Shown: piece by piece, positions 1 through 7,243 of the stretch
Position numbering within the stretch: position 1 is the first letter of the stretch
Layout of the letters: each line of letters begins with the position of its first letter
Source of the DNA: Sutterella parvirubra YIT 11816
GTDB taxonomy: Bacteria > Pseudomonadota > Gammaproteobacteria > Burkholderiales > Burkholderiaceae_F
Length of the DNA stretch: 15,098 nt
NCBI RefSeq assembly: GCF_000250875.1
Contig: NZ_JH605011.1
Coordinates: 1-15,098, forward strand
Reading direction: 5' to 3'
Made by a program: the position numbers and the translations under genes
The notes under the pieces: generated by a model
Database searches by the model: none
What the model saw: the letters and a program-made list of their open reading frames with translations, nothing else
What the model was told of the DNA's origin: nothing

Positions 1-117
1 GAATTCCTGTACGCGCCCCAACGCACCCCGCGCGGCCGAATACGGATTTCGGTAGACTACACTTCCTTTTTCCACGGGTCCGCCCGCACCGTAAACACCG
101 GCGGCCACACCTCCCGC
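1..117 (+). other. Region upstream of ptsN
   Basis: No gene is recognised here. The frame of ptsN stays open to the window edge, but the upstream translation has no resemblance to a PTS IIA N-terminus. In many proteobacteria hpf lies directly upstream of ptsN; I see no recognisable C-terminus of Hpf in this stretch. AT-richer bases around 46-70 contain weak -10-like hexamers (TAGACT at 53-58, TACACT at 58-63) without a convincing -35 element, so a ptsN promoter here is possible but not shown. Confidence 0.3.
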
Positions 118-648
118 ATGAACCTTCTTCAACCCTACGTCACCCTCGACGCCGTTCGCCTCGACATCGCCGCCGCGAGCCGCAAGCGCCTCTTCGAAGA
201 AGCGTCGCTTCTGCTCGAATCCGCCTACGGCGTCGCCCACAGCGAAGCCTTCGACGCGCTCATTGCGCGCGAGCGCCTCGGCTCGACCTGCATGGGTGCG
301 GGCTGCGGGATTCCTCACGGCCGCATCGAAGGGGTGACGGAGCCCTGCCTCGTCGTGCTGCGCACGGCGGAGCCCGTCATGCTCGACGCCCCGGACGGGC
401 GCGGCGTGCAGCTCTTCTTCTGCCTCATCGTCCCCGAAGGGGATTCCTCCGAATACCTCGGGATCCTGCGCGAGTGCGCGGCGATCATGAACGACCGCCC
501 GATGCGCCAGGCCTTGATGAGCGCGCCCGATGCCACCGAAGTCTGCCGCCTCATTCACGAGTGGGAGCCGCCCGCGGACCTTCACAGCGACTTCGACTCG
601 GCCTGGCACGAAGAAAACGGCGAAGAGGGTTCCTCGGAAGAGAACTGA
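118..648 (+). CDS. ptsN: PTS IIA-like nitrogen regulatory protein PtsN (EIIA-Ntr)
   Basis: This 176-residue cytoplasmic protein is the terminal phospho-acceptor of the nitrogen phosphotransferase chain (PtsP, NPr, PtsN). It regulates partner proteins, for example potassium transport and sensor kinases in enterobacteria, rather than moving sugar. The start aligns with the family (MNLLQPYVTLDAV). The phosphorylated histidine is H67 in the motif GCGIPHGRI, followed by the family-typical stretch around residues 92-105 (DGRGVQLFFCLIVPE). Length is slightly above the usual 150-165 residues because of an acidic tail after about residue 150, rich in Glu, Asp and Ser. No strong Shine-Dalgarno is seen before the ATG. 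The gene converges on the ATPase gene downstream with 14 nt between stop codons. In related bacteria hprK and rapZ follow on the same strand; hprK is not here. Confidence 0.9.
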   Translation: MNLLQPYVTLDAVRLDIAAASRKRLFEEASLLLESAYGVAHSEAFDALIARERLGSTCMGAGCGIPHGRIEGVTEPCLVVLRTAEPVMLDAPDGRGVQLFFCLIVPEGDSSEYLGILRECAAIMNDRPMRQALMSAPDATEVCRLIHEWEPPADLHSDFDSAWHEENGEEGSSEEN

Positions 649-662
649 GGCCGACCCGGGCT

Positions 663-1850
663 TCAGCAGCTCCCGAAGTCAGCGGCCGACCGCAGCGTCG
701 ACGCGCCCGCGGCACTCTTCCCGACGCTCCACGCTTCGTCGGGCCGAATAAGTTCCGCGTCGAGAAGATTCGCGTCATGCGTCGTGAAGACCAGCTGAGC
801 CCTGCCTGCAGGTCCCTCTGCGCCCAGGACGGACTTCACGAGCCAAGCCGAAACGTTCGGATGGAGGCCGAGCTCGAGATCATCGATCACGAAGACCCCG
901 TCGACGCCTTCCTTGAGTTGCGCAAAGACGGGAACCAGCGCCAGTAGACGCCTCGTGCCGTCCGACAGGTCGCTCCACGAGAGCGCCGTCTCTTCGCCCC
1001 GGGCGTTCTTCAGAATCGGCCGAAGGCGCTCAAGAACAACCCCGCCTCCCTCGCGCCGGACCAACATGTCCTCCGCGAGGAAGGCGTCCGAGCCGAGAAG
1101 CGCCAGCCGTTCTCCGAGCAAGCCCATCCGATCGGCGGGGCCCTCAACGCGCACCGCTTCGAGACGCACCAGTCCGATTCCGCTGTCCCGCATCATCTGC
1201 GTCACGGCTTCGCCCAAAGGATGCTTCGGATCACCCGAAGCCTCGACGGGAACGCTCCCGCACCGGGGCGTCAACACGCTGAGCCGCGCAAACCAGTCGT
1301 AAAGCGGGCGAAGCCTCACCGCATTGCACTGAACCGCCGTCGTGAGGAAGAGTTGGTTCTCCCTCGTCGACCGTTCGATGAGCCGAAGCTGTTCGAGCTC
1401 GTTCTTCGAGCGGAAGAACGCCTCGTCGAACCGCATGGTTTCGCCCTCCCGGCGTTCGTACGCCAACGTGAGCCGCTCGTCGAGAATCCGCTCCGGCGTG
1501 AGGCTCACCCGGTAGGACCAAATGCGCCCGTCGATGAACGTTTTGAGCTCCAAGCGGGTCGGACGCCTCAGGCATTCCGATTCCAGTTTGAAGGGGCGAA
1601 CGGGGATCTTCCCGTCCGGGTTCGGCGTCCCGCGCAGAACCAAGTCCCGCAGGAAGCCGAGCGCCTCTACGAAGGCCGTCTTCCCCGAGGCGTTGCGCCC
1701 GTGAAGCGCGGCGACCGGAAGAAGCCGCATGCGGTATTCGGGAACGAAGAAGAGACGCTCGCGGGGCCGGACCGCCGAGACGGCCGTCATGCGGAGCTCC
1801 GCGCGGTCCCTGAAGGACTTCCAGTTGTCGAGGGCGAAGGTGATGAGCAT
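663..1850 (-). CDS. AAA/ABC-type ATPase of the AAA15 (COG1106, RloA/AbiL-like) group, shortened at the C-terminus
   Basis: This predicted 395-residue soluble ATPase has the N-terminus of the family (MLITFALDNWKSFRDRAEL), Walker A GRNASGKT at 51-58, a signature-like LSDGTRRLLAL at 295-305, Walker B VFVIDDLELGLHP at 319-331 and an H-loop TTHD at 356-359. The residue after the Walker B Asp is Asp324, where the family normally has the catalytic Glu. The protein ends at about DFGSC, close to where relatives continue with an Arg/Tyr/Gly-rich tail, so it appears truncated by some 30-50 residues. Relatives occur as stand-alone ATPases or paired with RloB-type nucleases in defence loci; no partner is present here. 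The start at 1850 has a GGAA at a reasonable distance and a possible promoter at 1883-1912. The gene occupies the place where hprK lies in many betaproteobacteria. The exact role is unknown. Confidence 0.8.
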   Translation of the reverse strand: MLITFALDNWKSFRDRAELRMTAVSAVRPRERLFFVPEYRMRLLPVAALHGRNASGKTAFVEALGFLRDLVLRGTPNPDGKIPVRPFKLESECLRRPTRLELKTFIDGRIWSYRVSLTPERILDERLTLAYERREGETMRFDEAFFRSKNELEQLRLIERSTRENQLFLTTAVQCNAVRLRPLYDWFARLSVLTPRCGSVPVEASGDPKHPLGEAVTQMMRDSGIGLVRLEAVRVEGPADRMGLLGERLALLGSDAFLAEDMLVRREGGGVVLERLRPILKNARGEETALSWSDLSDGTRRLLALVPVFAQLKEGVDGVFVIDDLELGLHPNVSAWLVKSVLGAEGPAGRAQLVFTTHDANLLDAELIRPDEAWSVGKSAAGASTLRSAADFGSC

Positions 1851-1882
1851 GAGATGTTCCGGGGGTGAAGGGGTACCGCTTC

Positions 1883-1912
1883 ACCATACTCCAATCCGGC
1901 CGCGGATGTCTT
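1883..1912 (-). promoter_or_regulatory. Possible promoter for the ATPase gene
   Basis: On the reverse strand AAGACA (1907-1912) and TATGGT (1883-1888) are separated by 18 bp, each matching four of six sigma-70 consensus positions. It lies 33 bp upstream of the ATPase start codon. The match is modest and the assignment rests on position. Confidence 0.3.
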
Positions 1913-1924
1913 GACCTTGAGACG

Positions 1925-1937
1925 TTTCCCCGGGAAA
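1925..1937. repeat. Short palindrome TTTCCC-C-GGGAAA
   Basis: Perfect 6-bp inverted repeat around a single C in the divergent intergenic region between the ATPase gene and rapZ. It could be an operator, but no copy of it elsewhere in the window supports that. Confidence 0.3.
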
Positions 1938-1966
1938 GGACGGTTCATCGCCCTCCGTTCGTGCAA

Positions 1967-1985
1967 GAATGGGCCTCGCCCATTC
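1967..1985. repeat. 8-bp inverted repeat upstream of rapZ
   Basis: GAATGGGC, three-base loop CTC, GCCCATTC: a perfect 8-bp hairpin 22 bp before the rapZ start codon. No T-run follows, so it is not an intrinsic terminator. It contains an in-frame ATG (1969) that would add 13 residues to RapZ, which the hairpin and the family alignment argue against as the start. Confidence 0.45.
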
Positions 1986-2007
1986 ACCCACCAAGGCGCG
2001 CCCCACC

Positions 2008-2904
2008 ATGCAGCTCATTCTCGTCACCGGCCTCTCCGGCGGAGGCAAATCCATCGCGATCCGACAGCTCGAAGACAGCGGCTGCTACTGCGTGGACAAC
2101 CTCCCCGCGGAGTTTCTGCTGCCGGTCGCCCACCGCCTGGGGAGCCTCGGCGAAGAGCGCGCTGCGGTCGCGATCGACGGCCGTTCGATCGCCACGATGA
2201 AGGAAGTGTCGGAGTCGCTCGCGAAGCTCCGCGAAGAGGGTTTCGACGTACGGGTGCTCTTTCTGACGGCCTCCACGGACGAGCTCATCAAGCGCTTTTC
2301 GGAAACCCGCCGGCGGCACCCCTTCTCGATCCGCGCCGAGCACGAAGGGAAGACGCTCACGCTTCGCGAAGCGGTGGAATTGGAGGCCGAGCTTCTTCAG
2401 CCGATGGCCAAACGCGGCATGATCATGGACACGACGGGGATCCTCCCCGCGCAGCTTCGCCGCTGGGTGCAGCAGTTCGCGGGAGAGCCGGGCGCCCGCA
2501 TGACGATCACGTTCGAATCCTTCGCCTACAAGCACGGGATCCCCACGGCGGCCGACCTCGTCTTCGACGTGCGCTGCATCGCGAATCCCTACTACGACCC
2601 GGCGCTGCGGCCCTTGACCGGCCGCGACGAACCCGTCGCGCGCTTTTTGGCGGCGGGCGCCGAGGCCTGCCGGATGGTGGACGACATCGCCGCGTTTCTT
2701 GAAACCTGGATTCCGGCGTACCTGCGCCAGAACCGCCACTACCTCACGATCTGCATCGGGTGCACGGGCGGACAGCACCGCTCCGTCTGGGTGGCGGAAA
2801 CGTTGGGGCGTCGCTTTGCGGGCCGCGCCGGCGTGATCGTGCGCCACCGCATCGCCGAGCAGCTCGCGCGCCTCGCCCCCGAGGCGACGGTGCAGACGGC
2901 CTGA
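2008..2904 (+). CDS. rapZ: RNase adapter protein RapZ (YvcJ/YhbJ family nucleotide- and GlcN6P-binding protein)
   Basis: This 298-residue cytoplasmic P-loop protein belongs to a family which in E. coli senses glucosamine-6-phosphate and presents the sRNA GlmZ to RNase E; in B. subtilis YvcJ binds and hydrolyses GTP. GlmZ is not known from betaproteobacteria, so the target here is uncertain. The start at 2008 is chosen because MQLILVTGLSGGGKS matches the family N-terminus, and the in-frame ATG at 1969 would add an unrelated leader. Visible motifs are Walker A GLSGGGKS at 8-15, the CYCVDNLP motif at 26-33, and the C-terminal GCTGGQHRS at 251-259, characteristic of the GlcN6P-binding domain. Length is close to the E. 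coli protein (284). It is usually linked to ptsN and hprK; here the ATPase gene lies between. Its stop is separated from that of mutY by one base. Confidence 0.93.
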   Translation: MQLILVTGLSGGGKSIAIRQLEDSGCYCVDNLPAEFLLPVAHRLGSLGEERAAVAIDGRSIATMKEVSESLAKLREEGFDVRVLFLTASTDELIKRFSETRRRHPFSIRAEHEGKTLTLREAVELEAELLQPMAKRGMIMDTTGILPAQLRRWVQQFAGEPGARMTITFESFAYKHGIPTAADLVFDVRCIANPYYDPALRPLTGRDEPVARFLAAGAEACRMVDDIAAFLETWIPAYLRQNRHYLTICIGCTGGQHRSVWVAETLGRRFAGRAGVIVRHRIAEQLARLAPEATVQTA

Positions 2905-2905
2905 T

Positions 2906-3970
2906 TCAGCCGAGCTCGCGGAGCACGGCGAGATAGCGCTTCACGGGCACCGGCACGGCCGGGTGCCCCGCCACAGGGAAGGTTTCGAAGCCCACGAGTT
3001 CCGCCTTCAGGGCGTCGAACGTCGCCGCATCGACGTCCAAGAGCCACGCACGGATCGTGAGCGACCGGTGTGTGAGTTCATGGCGCATCGCCGGGAGTTC
3101 CTCACCCAGGGCCATCACGCCCAGAAGATCCTTGAGGCGGCGGGGAAGGTTCTCCGACGCCTCCTCGGGGAGCACCGCCATCGGCGGCACCCAAAGCCCG
3201 TGCCAGACGCCTTCGGGCGCGCGCCCCAGGAGCACCTCGTCCGAGGGACTCCTGACCAGGACGATCCCGACGGCGAGCTTTTGCTTCGCCAAGGGCTTCT
3301 TCGGGCGGGGAAGCGCCGTTTCCTCCCCGGGCGTCTCCGCGTGCGAGCGGCAGAGCAGCGCCACGGGACAGCGCCCGCAGTCGGCCGCCTTCGGGCGGCA
3401 GACGGTCGCGCCCAGGTCCATCAACCCCTGCGTGTAGGCGGCCATGTCCTCCGTCCCGGGGAGTTCCGCTTCGGCGCGCGAGCGCACCTCAGCTTCAAAG
3501 GCCTTTTCGCCCACGGCGCCCTCGATCCGGAAGACGCGCGAGAGGACGCGCTTCACGTTCCCGTCGATCATCGCGCGGCGCTCACCCGTGATCGCCGCGG
3601 CCAAGGACGCGGCCGTCGCGTCCCCGATGCCGGGAAGCGTCAGGAGCGACGCGTAGTCGGACGGCGTCACGCCGCCGAAGTCCGTCACCACGCGTTCGGC
3701 CGCATCGCAAAGGAGCCGGCAGCGCCGGTAGTAGCCCAAGCCCTCCCAGGCCTTCATCACGACGTCGCGGTCTTCCGCGGCGAGCGCCGCGGCGGTGGGC
3801 CAGCGCCCGACGAAGCGCTCCCAATAGGGCGCCACCGTCCCCGTCTGCGTCTGCTGGAGCATCACCTCCGCCACCAGGCGCTGGAAGGGATCGCGCGTGC
3901 GCAGCCACGGGAGGGCCTTGCGGCCTTCGGAGCGCTGCCAGCGGGTGAGTCGTTCGGCGAAAGCGGTCAT
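2906..3970 (-). CDS. mutY: Adenine DNA glycosylase MutY
   Basis: This 354-residue base-excision repair enzyme removes adenine mispaired with 8-oxoguanine. The start at 3970 (MTAFAERLTRW) fits the family; the frame is open 111 bp further upstream but that part is unlike MutY. Key features are the catalytic Glu35 in AEVMLQQTQ, the helix-hairpin-helix LPGIGDATA at 112-120, the catalytic Asp136 in IDGNVKRVL, and the four iron-sulfur cysteines C191-x6-C198-x2-C201-x5-C207. The C-terminal part from about residue 228 is the NUDIX-like domain that recognises 8-oxoG (VLLGRAPEGVWHGLW). Length matches E. coli MutY (350). The gene converges on rapZ and diverges from the TPR-protein operon across 130 bp. 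In some Burkholderiales mutM lies nearby; it is not in this window. Confidence 0.95.
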   Translation of the reverse strand: MTAFAERLTRWQRSEGRKALPWLRTRDPFQRLVAEVMLQQTQTGTVAPYWERFVGRWPTAAALAAEDRDVVMKAWEGLGYYRRCRLLCDAAERVVTDFGGVTPSDYASLLTLPGIGDATAASLAAAITGERRAMIDGNVKRVLSRVFRIEGAVGEKAFEAEVRSRAEAELPGTEDMAAYTQGLMDLGATVCRPKAADCGRCPVALLCRSHAETPGEETALPRPKKPLAKQKLAVGIVLVRSPSDEVLLGRAPEGVWHGLWVPPMAVLPEEASENLPRRLKDLLGVMALGEELPAMRHELTHRSLTIRAWLLDVDAATFDALKAELVGFETFPVAGHPAVPVPVKRYLAVLRELG

Positions 3971-4035
3971 CGGGAATGGAGGACGAAGAGTGGATCCGGT
4001 CAACGGGATGAAACGCACATTCTCACACGTTCGCC

Positions 4036-4063
4036 GGGACAGCGACCCTCCGACCATTAAAAT
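4036..4063 (+). promoter_or_regulatory. Possible promoter for the TPR-lolB-ispE operon
   Basis: GGGACA (4036-4041, 4/6) and TAAAAT (4058-4063, 5/6) are spaced by 16 bp in the mutY/TPR divergent region, giving a transcript start near 4070 and a leader of about 30 nt. The good -10 stands out against the GC-rich surroundings. Confidence 0.45.
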
Positions 4064-4100
4064 GGACCGCGTTCTTTTCAACGAATTTCACCCCGCAGCC

Positions 4101-5849
4101 ATGCCGCGTCCCGCCGTCAGTCTTCTTTGTTCGCTCGTCCTGCTCGCCGCCGGTGCGGCCTCGGCCATGCCCGGCATGAAGGGCATGCCCCCGGGGCACC
4201 CCAAGGTGATGCGCGGGGACATCACGACCTTCGAAGTGATCGCGGGCGACATCGCGCGCCACCGCGGCGAACCGGGCTTCGCGTACGACGCCTACATGGA
4301 CGCGGCGCGCCGCGAACGGAGCGCCGAACTCGCGGGGCAGGCCTGGGAAGCGGCCGTTCAGGCGCAGGACTCGGGCCGGATGGTCGAGGCGGCGAAGCTC
4401 TGGTACGAGCTCGATCCCCTTTCGGCCGGTGCCCTCAACACGCTTTTGGTCGACGCCGTCAAGCAGGGCCGCCCGAAGGACGCCGAAAAGCTCCTCACGG
4501 AAGCCGCGGGCCGGTTCGACGCGCGGAAGGATGAGAAGGGCAAGGCCGATCCCGGCGCCTGGTTCGCGACCACGGCCCGCATCTTCCGGGGGCTTCCTCC
4601 CAACCGGGTGCGCGACGCCGTGACAATTCTGGACCCCTGGGCCGCGAAGTACCCGAAGCGCGCCGACGTCGGCATCGCGATGGCGCAGCTGCGCCGCACC
4701 GCGGGCGACCGCGTGCAGGCCTGCCGCGCCGCCGAAAAGGCGATCGCCCTCGACCCGAAGAATTCGTCCCTTCTCGTCGAAGCCGCCGACATCTGCTGGC
4801 AGGGCGACCGCACGGCCGCCTTCCGGATGTTGAACGAGCACCTGAAACGCCGTCCGAAGGACGCCGACGTGCGGATCGTTCTGGCCCGTGCGCTGGAGCG
4901 CTCGGGTGAGCGCGCGAAGGCGCTCGAAGCCGCCGAGCGCGCCGTGAAGGACGCGGGCGAGAACCTGCGCATCTACCAGAACGCCGGTCAGATCGCCGCC
5001 GAACTGAACGACGTCGAGCGCACGACCCGCTGGCTCACCGAATACGTGAAGCGCGTGCGCGAGGAAAACCCCGCGGTCGACCTCTCGCGCGCGGAACTGT
5101 GGCTGCAGCTCGGGAACGCCGCGTTGACGAAGCGCGACTTCACCGCCGCGGCCCGCTACTACCGCGAACTTCAGGCCGGTCCCTTCGCCGTGCAGGCGCG
5201 TCTTCGCGAAGCGGTGGCGCTCTCGGACGGCGGGAAGACGGAAGAAGCGCTGCAGACCCTTCGCACCGCCCGCACGAACCTGAAGCTCGACGCCCCGGTG
5301 CTCTTCTCCGCGGAAGCCTCCCTCCTGATGGAAAAGGGCCGCGCCCCGGAAGCGTTGGAAGTGATGAACGCCGCGCTGGAAGCACACCCGACCGACCCGG
5401 AAATCCTCTACGAGGCCGCGATGCTCGCGCAGGAAACCGGTGACTCGGCCCTCTCGGAAAAGCGCCTTCAGACGCTCCTCTCGATGAACCCCGAGCACGT
5501 CCAGGCGAACAACGCGCTGGGCTACCTCTGGGTCGAGCAGAACCGCAACCTCACCGAAGCGCGTGCGCTCCTTGAAAAGGCCTACCGCGCCGATCCGCTC
5601 AACCCCTACATCCTCGATTCGATGGGCTGGCTCTGCTACCGCGAAGGGCGCCTGCGCGCCGCGCGCGAGTTCGTGTCGGCGTCCTTGAAGAAGCTCTACG
5701 ACGCCGAAGTAGCCGCTCACCTCGTCATCATCCTCCAGAAGTCGGGCGACCAAAAGGCGGCGGAAGCCACCTTCGCCGAACTCCTTGAGCACGATCCGGA
5801 GCACCCGACCGTCGCCCGTCTGCGCGAACTTTTGGGGAAGAAGCCGTGA
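4101..5849 (+). CDS. Secreted tetratricopeptide repeat protein upstream of lolB
   Basis: This 582-residue protein has an N-terminal Sec signal peptide (MPRPAVS followed by a Leu/Ala-rich core) with a likely cleavage after AASA at residue 22, so it acts in the periplasm or at the envelope. The mature N-terminus is Met/Pro/His-rich (MPGMKGMPPGHPKVM, residues 23-37). The remainder is helical TPR repeats; the clearest lie at the C-terminus (ALGYLWVEQ..., DSMGWLCYREG...). The start at 4101 is chosen because it begins the signal peptide, although the frame is open further upstream. The gene starts an operon with lolB (GTGA overlap) and ispE. TPR proteins at this place are common in betaproteobacteria and are thought to be scaffolds for envelope processes, but the precise role is not known. 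There is no catalytic domain. Confidence 0.85.
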   Translation: MPRPAVSLLCSLVLLAAGAASAMPGMKGMPPGHPKVMRGDITTFEVIAGDIARHRGEPGFAYDAYMDAARRERSAELAGQAWEAAVQAQDSGRMVEAAKLWYELDPLSAGALNTLLVDAVKQGRPKDAEKLLTEAAGRFDARKDEKGKADPGAWFATTARIFRGLPPNRVRDAVTILDPWAAKYPKRADVGIAMAQLRRTAGDRVQACRAAEKAIALDPKNSSLLVEAADICWQGDRTAAFRMLNEHLKRRPKDADVRIVLARALERSGERAKALEAAERAVKDAGENLRIYQNAGQIAAELNDVERTTRWLTEYVKRVREENPAVDLSRAELWLQLGNAALTKRDFTAAARYYRELQAGPFAVQARLREAVALSDGGKTEEALQTLRTARTNLKLDAPVLFSAEASLLMEKGRAPEALEVMNAALEAHPTDPEILYEAAMLAQETGDSALSEKRLQTLLSMNPEHVQANNALGYLWVEQNRNLTEARALLEKAYRADPLNPYILDSMGWLCYREGRLRAAREFVSASLKKLYDAEVAAHLVIILQKSGDQKAAEATFAELLEHDPEHPTVARLRELLGKKP

Positions 5850-6358
5850 CCGCGCGCCGGACGGTTTTGGGCCTGGCGCTCGCGGGCGCCCTTGCGCTCG
5901 CGGGCTGCGCGGTCGTCCCCGAAGGGGCGATCCGCCGCGAAGGCCGCTTCAGCCTTTCGGCGAAGACGCCGCAGGGCGTCGAAAACGTCTCCGGGCGCTT
6001 TCTCTACCTCAAGGCCCCGGGACTCTCGAGGCTCGACCTCCTGACGCCGCTCTCAGGGGTCATCGCCCGGATCGAGCGCACGCCCCAAGGCGCCTCGATC
6101 GCGCGGGGCGCCGCGGACCCCCTCACCGGTCCCGACCTCGACGCGCTCCTCACGGCGCAGCTGGGCTTCGCGCTTCCCGTCGACGCGCTGGAAGCGATGC
6201 TCACCACGCCCCCGGCGGAAAACGAAACCGTCGCGGGCGACTGGCGCGCGACGGTGCTCTCGCGTGAGGCGTCGGGCGCACCCTCGCGGCTTCGCTTCAC
6301 GCATCTCACGGAACCCCCCGTCACCGTCACGATTCTTTTGGATCCCACACAAGAATGA
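5846..6358 (+). CDS. lolB: Outer membrane lipoprotein LolB (lipoprotein receptor), short form
   Basis: This 170-residue lipoprotein accepts lipoproteins from periplasmic LolA and inserts them into the outer membrane. It starts at GTG 5846, overlapping the stop of the TPR gene by 4 bp. The signal sequence ends in a lipobox LAGC with the lipidated Cys21; the next residue is Ala, compatible with outer-membrane sorting. Recognisable LolB segments are RREGRFSLSAKT, the hydrophobic loop region LDLLTPLSGVIARIE (compare LLTNPLG in E. coli), and TGPDLDALLTAQLGFALPV. It is shorter than E. coli LolB (207), mainly between the lipobox and the first strand and at the C-terminus. The call rests on these segments plus the conserved position between the TPR gene and ispE. 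Confidence 0.8.
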   Translation: MTARRTVLGLALAGALALAGCAVVPEGAIRREGRFSLSAKTPQGVENVSGRFLYLKAPGLSRLDLLTPLSGVIARIERTPQGASIARGAADPLTGPDLDALLTAQLGFALPVDALEAMLTTPPAENETVAGDWRATVLSREASGAPSRLRFTHLTEPPVTVTILLDPTQE

Positions 6359-7230
6359 AGTCCGCCCTGGGGCTTCCCGCCCCCGCCAAACTCAACGTCT
6401 TTCTTCACGTGACCGGGCGCCTCCCCGACGGGCGGCACGCCCTGGAGAGCGTCTTTACGCTCATCGACTGGTCGGACGAGATCGACCTCTGGGACCTCTC
6501 CGGCACCGCACCCGGGAGGGTCGAGCGTACGGGAGACCTTCTCTGCGACGCCGAGAAGGACCTCGCGGTGCGCGCGGCGCGCCTTCTGATGGCGGAAAGG
6601 AAGCCCAGGGGCGGCGTGAGGATCCGGGTCAAGAAGCGCATCCCCGCAGGCGCCGGGATGGGCGGCGGGTCGTCCGACGCCGCCACCGTGTTGATGGGTC
6701 TCAACCGGCTCTGGAACCTGGGGCTCACGCGCGGGGAGCTCATGAAGCTCGGCGAGCGGCTCGGCGCCGACGTGCCCTTCTTCATCTTCGGCCGGACGGC
6801 CTTCGCGGAAGGGTTCGGCGAAAAGCTCCGGCCGTTTGATCTCCCGGCCTCGCGGTACCTCGTCGCATGGCCTGCGGCGCACGTCCCGACCGGGGAAATA
6901 TTTGCGGCGCCCAACTTGACAAGGGACACGCCTTCCCACACAATAGCGTTCTTTTCAGACCTGGTCCGGAAAACCTGGCCCGCACTGCCGGGTCGCAACG
7001 ACCTCGAGCCCGTGGCCGAGGCCTTTTCGGAAGCGGTCCGGCACGCCAAGACGATGTTCGCGTCGGCGGGGCTGGATCCCCGAATGACCGGCTCTGGGAG
7101 CGCCGTCTTCGCCGTGCTGCCCGAACGCTCGGACGTCGACGCCCTCGCGGCGTCGTTTCCCGGAGATTGGGCGGTGCGCGGAGTGAGCGGAATGGCGAAG
7201 CATCCGCTCTCGGACTGGCTGACTGATTGA
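6355..7230 (+). CDS. ispE: 4-diphosphocytidyl-2-C-methyl-D-erythritol kinase IspE
   Basis: This 291-residue cytoplasmic GHMP-family kinase catalyses the ATP-dependent phosphorylation of 4-diphosphocytidyl-methylerythritol in the MEP isoprenoid pathway. Motifs are PAPAKLNVFLHV at 8-19 with Lys12, the GHMP glycine loop PAGAGMGGGSSDAA at 97-110, the catalytic Asp139 in GADVPFF, and the C-terminal TGSGSAVF. Length is typical (E. coli 283). The start overlaps the lolB stop as ATGA, indicating translational coupling. A promoter-like sequence for the downstream tRNA and prs lies inside the gene at 6916-6944, in a patch with lower GC than the rest. The tRNA-Gln gene follows after 13 nt. Confidence 0.96.
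   Translation: MKSALGLPAPAKLNVFLHVTGRLPDGRHALESVFTLIDWSDEIDLWDLSGTAPGRVERTGDLLCDAEKDLAVRAARLLMAERKPRGGVRIRVKKRIPAGAGMGGGSSDAATVLMGLNRLWNLGLTRGELMKLGERLGADVPFFIFGRTAFAEGFGEKLRPFDLPASRYLVAWPAAHVPTGEIFAAPNLTRDTPSHTIAFFSDLVRKTWPALPGRNDLEPVAEAFSEAVRHAKTMFASAGLDPRMTGSGSAVFAVLPERSDVDALAASFPGDWAVRGVSGMAKHPLSDWLTD
6916..6944 (+). promoter_or_regulatory. Internal promoter in ispE, likely for tRNA-Gln and prs
   Basis: A perfect -35 TTGACA (6916-6921) is followed after 17 bp by CACAAT (6939-6944, 4/6). It sits in a locally AT-richer part of ispE. In E. coli prs also has a promoter within the ispE coding region, which supports the idea. The transcript would start near 6951, about 290 nt before the tRNA. 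Confidence 0.5.
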
Positions 7231-7243
7231 AATACTCTCGGAC

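Noticed and set aside
663..947. Forward-strand open frame running on past the ptsN stop codon
   Set aside because: It overlaps the conserved reverse-strand ATPase and has no recognisable product.
1911..1916. TTGACC as a -35 element for rapZ
   Set aside because: No -10-like hexamer occurs at a suitable distance in the GC-rich palindrome that follows.
4023..5804. Long reverse-strand open frame opposite the TPR gene
   Set aside because: It is a product of high-GC codon bias; the translation has no recognisable domain, and the forward strand encodes a clear signal peptide and TPR repeats.
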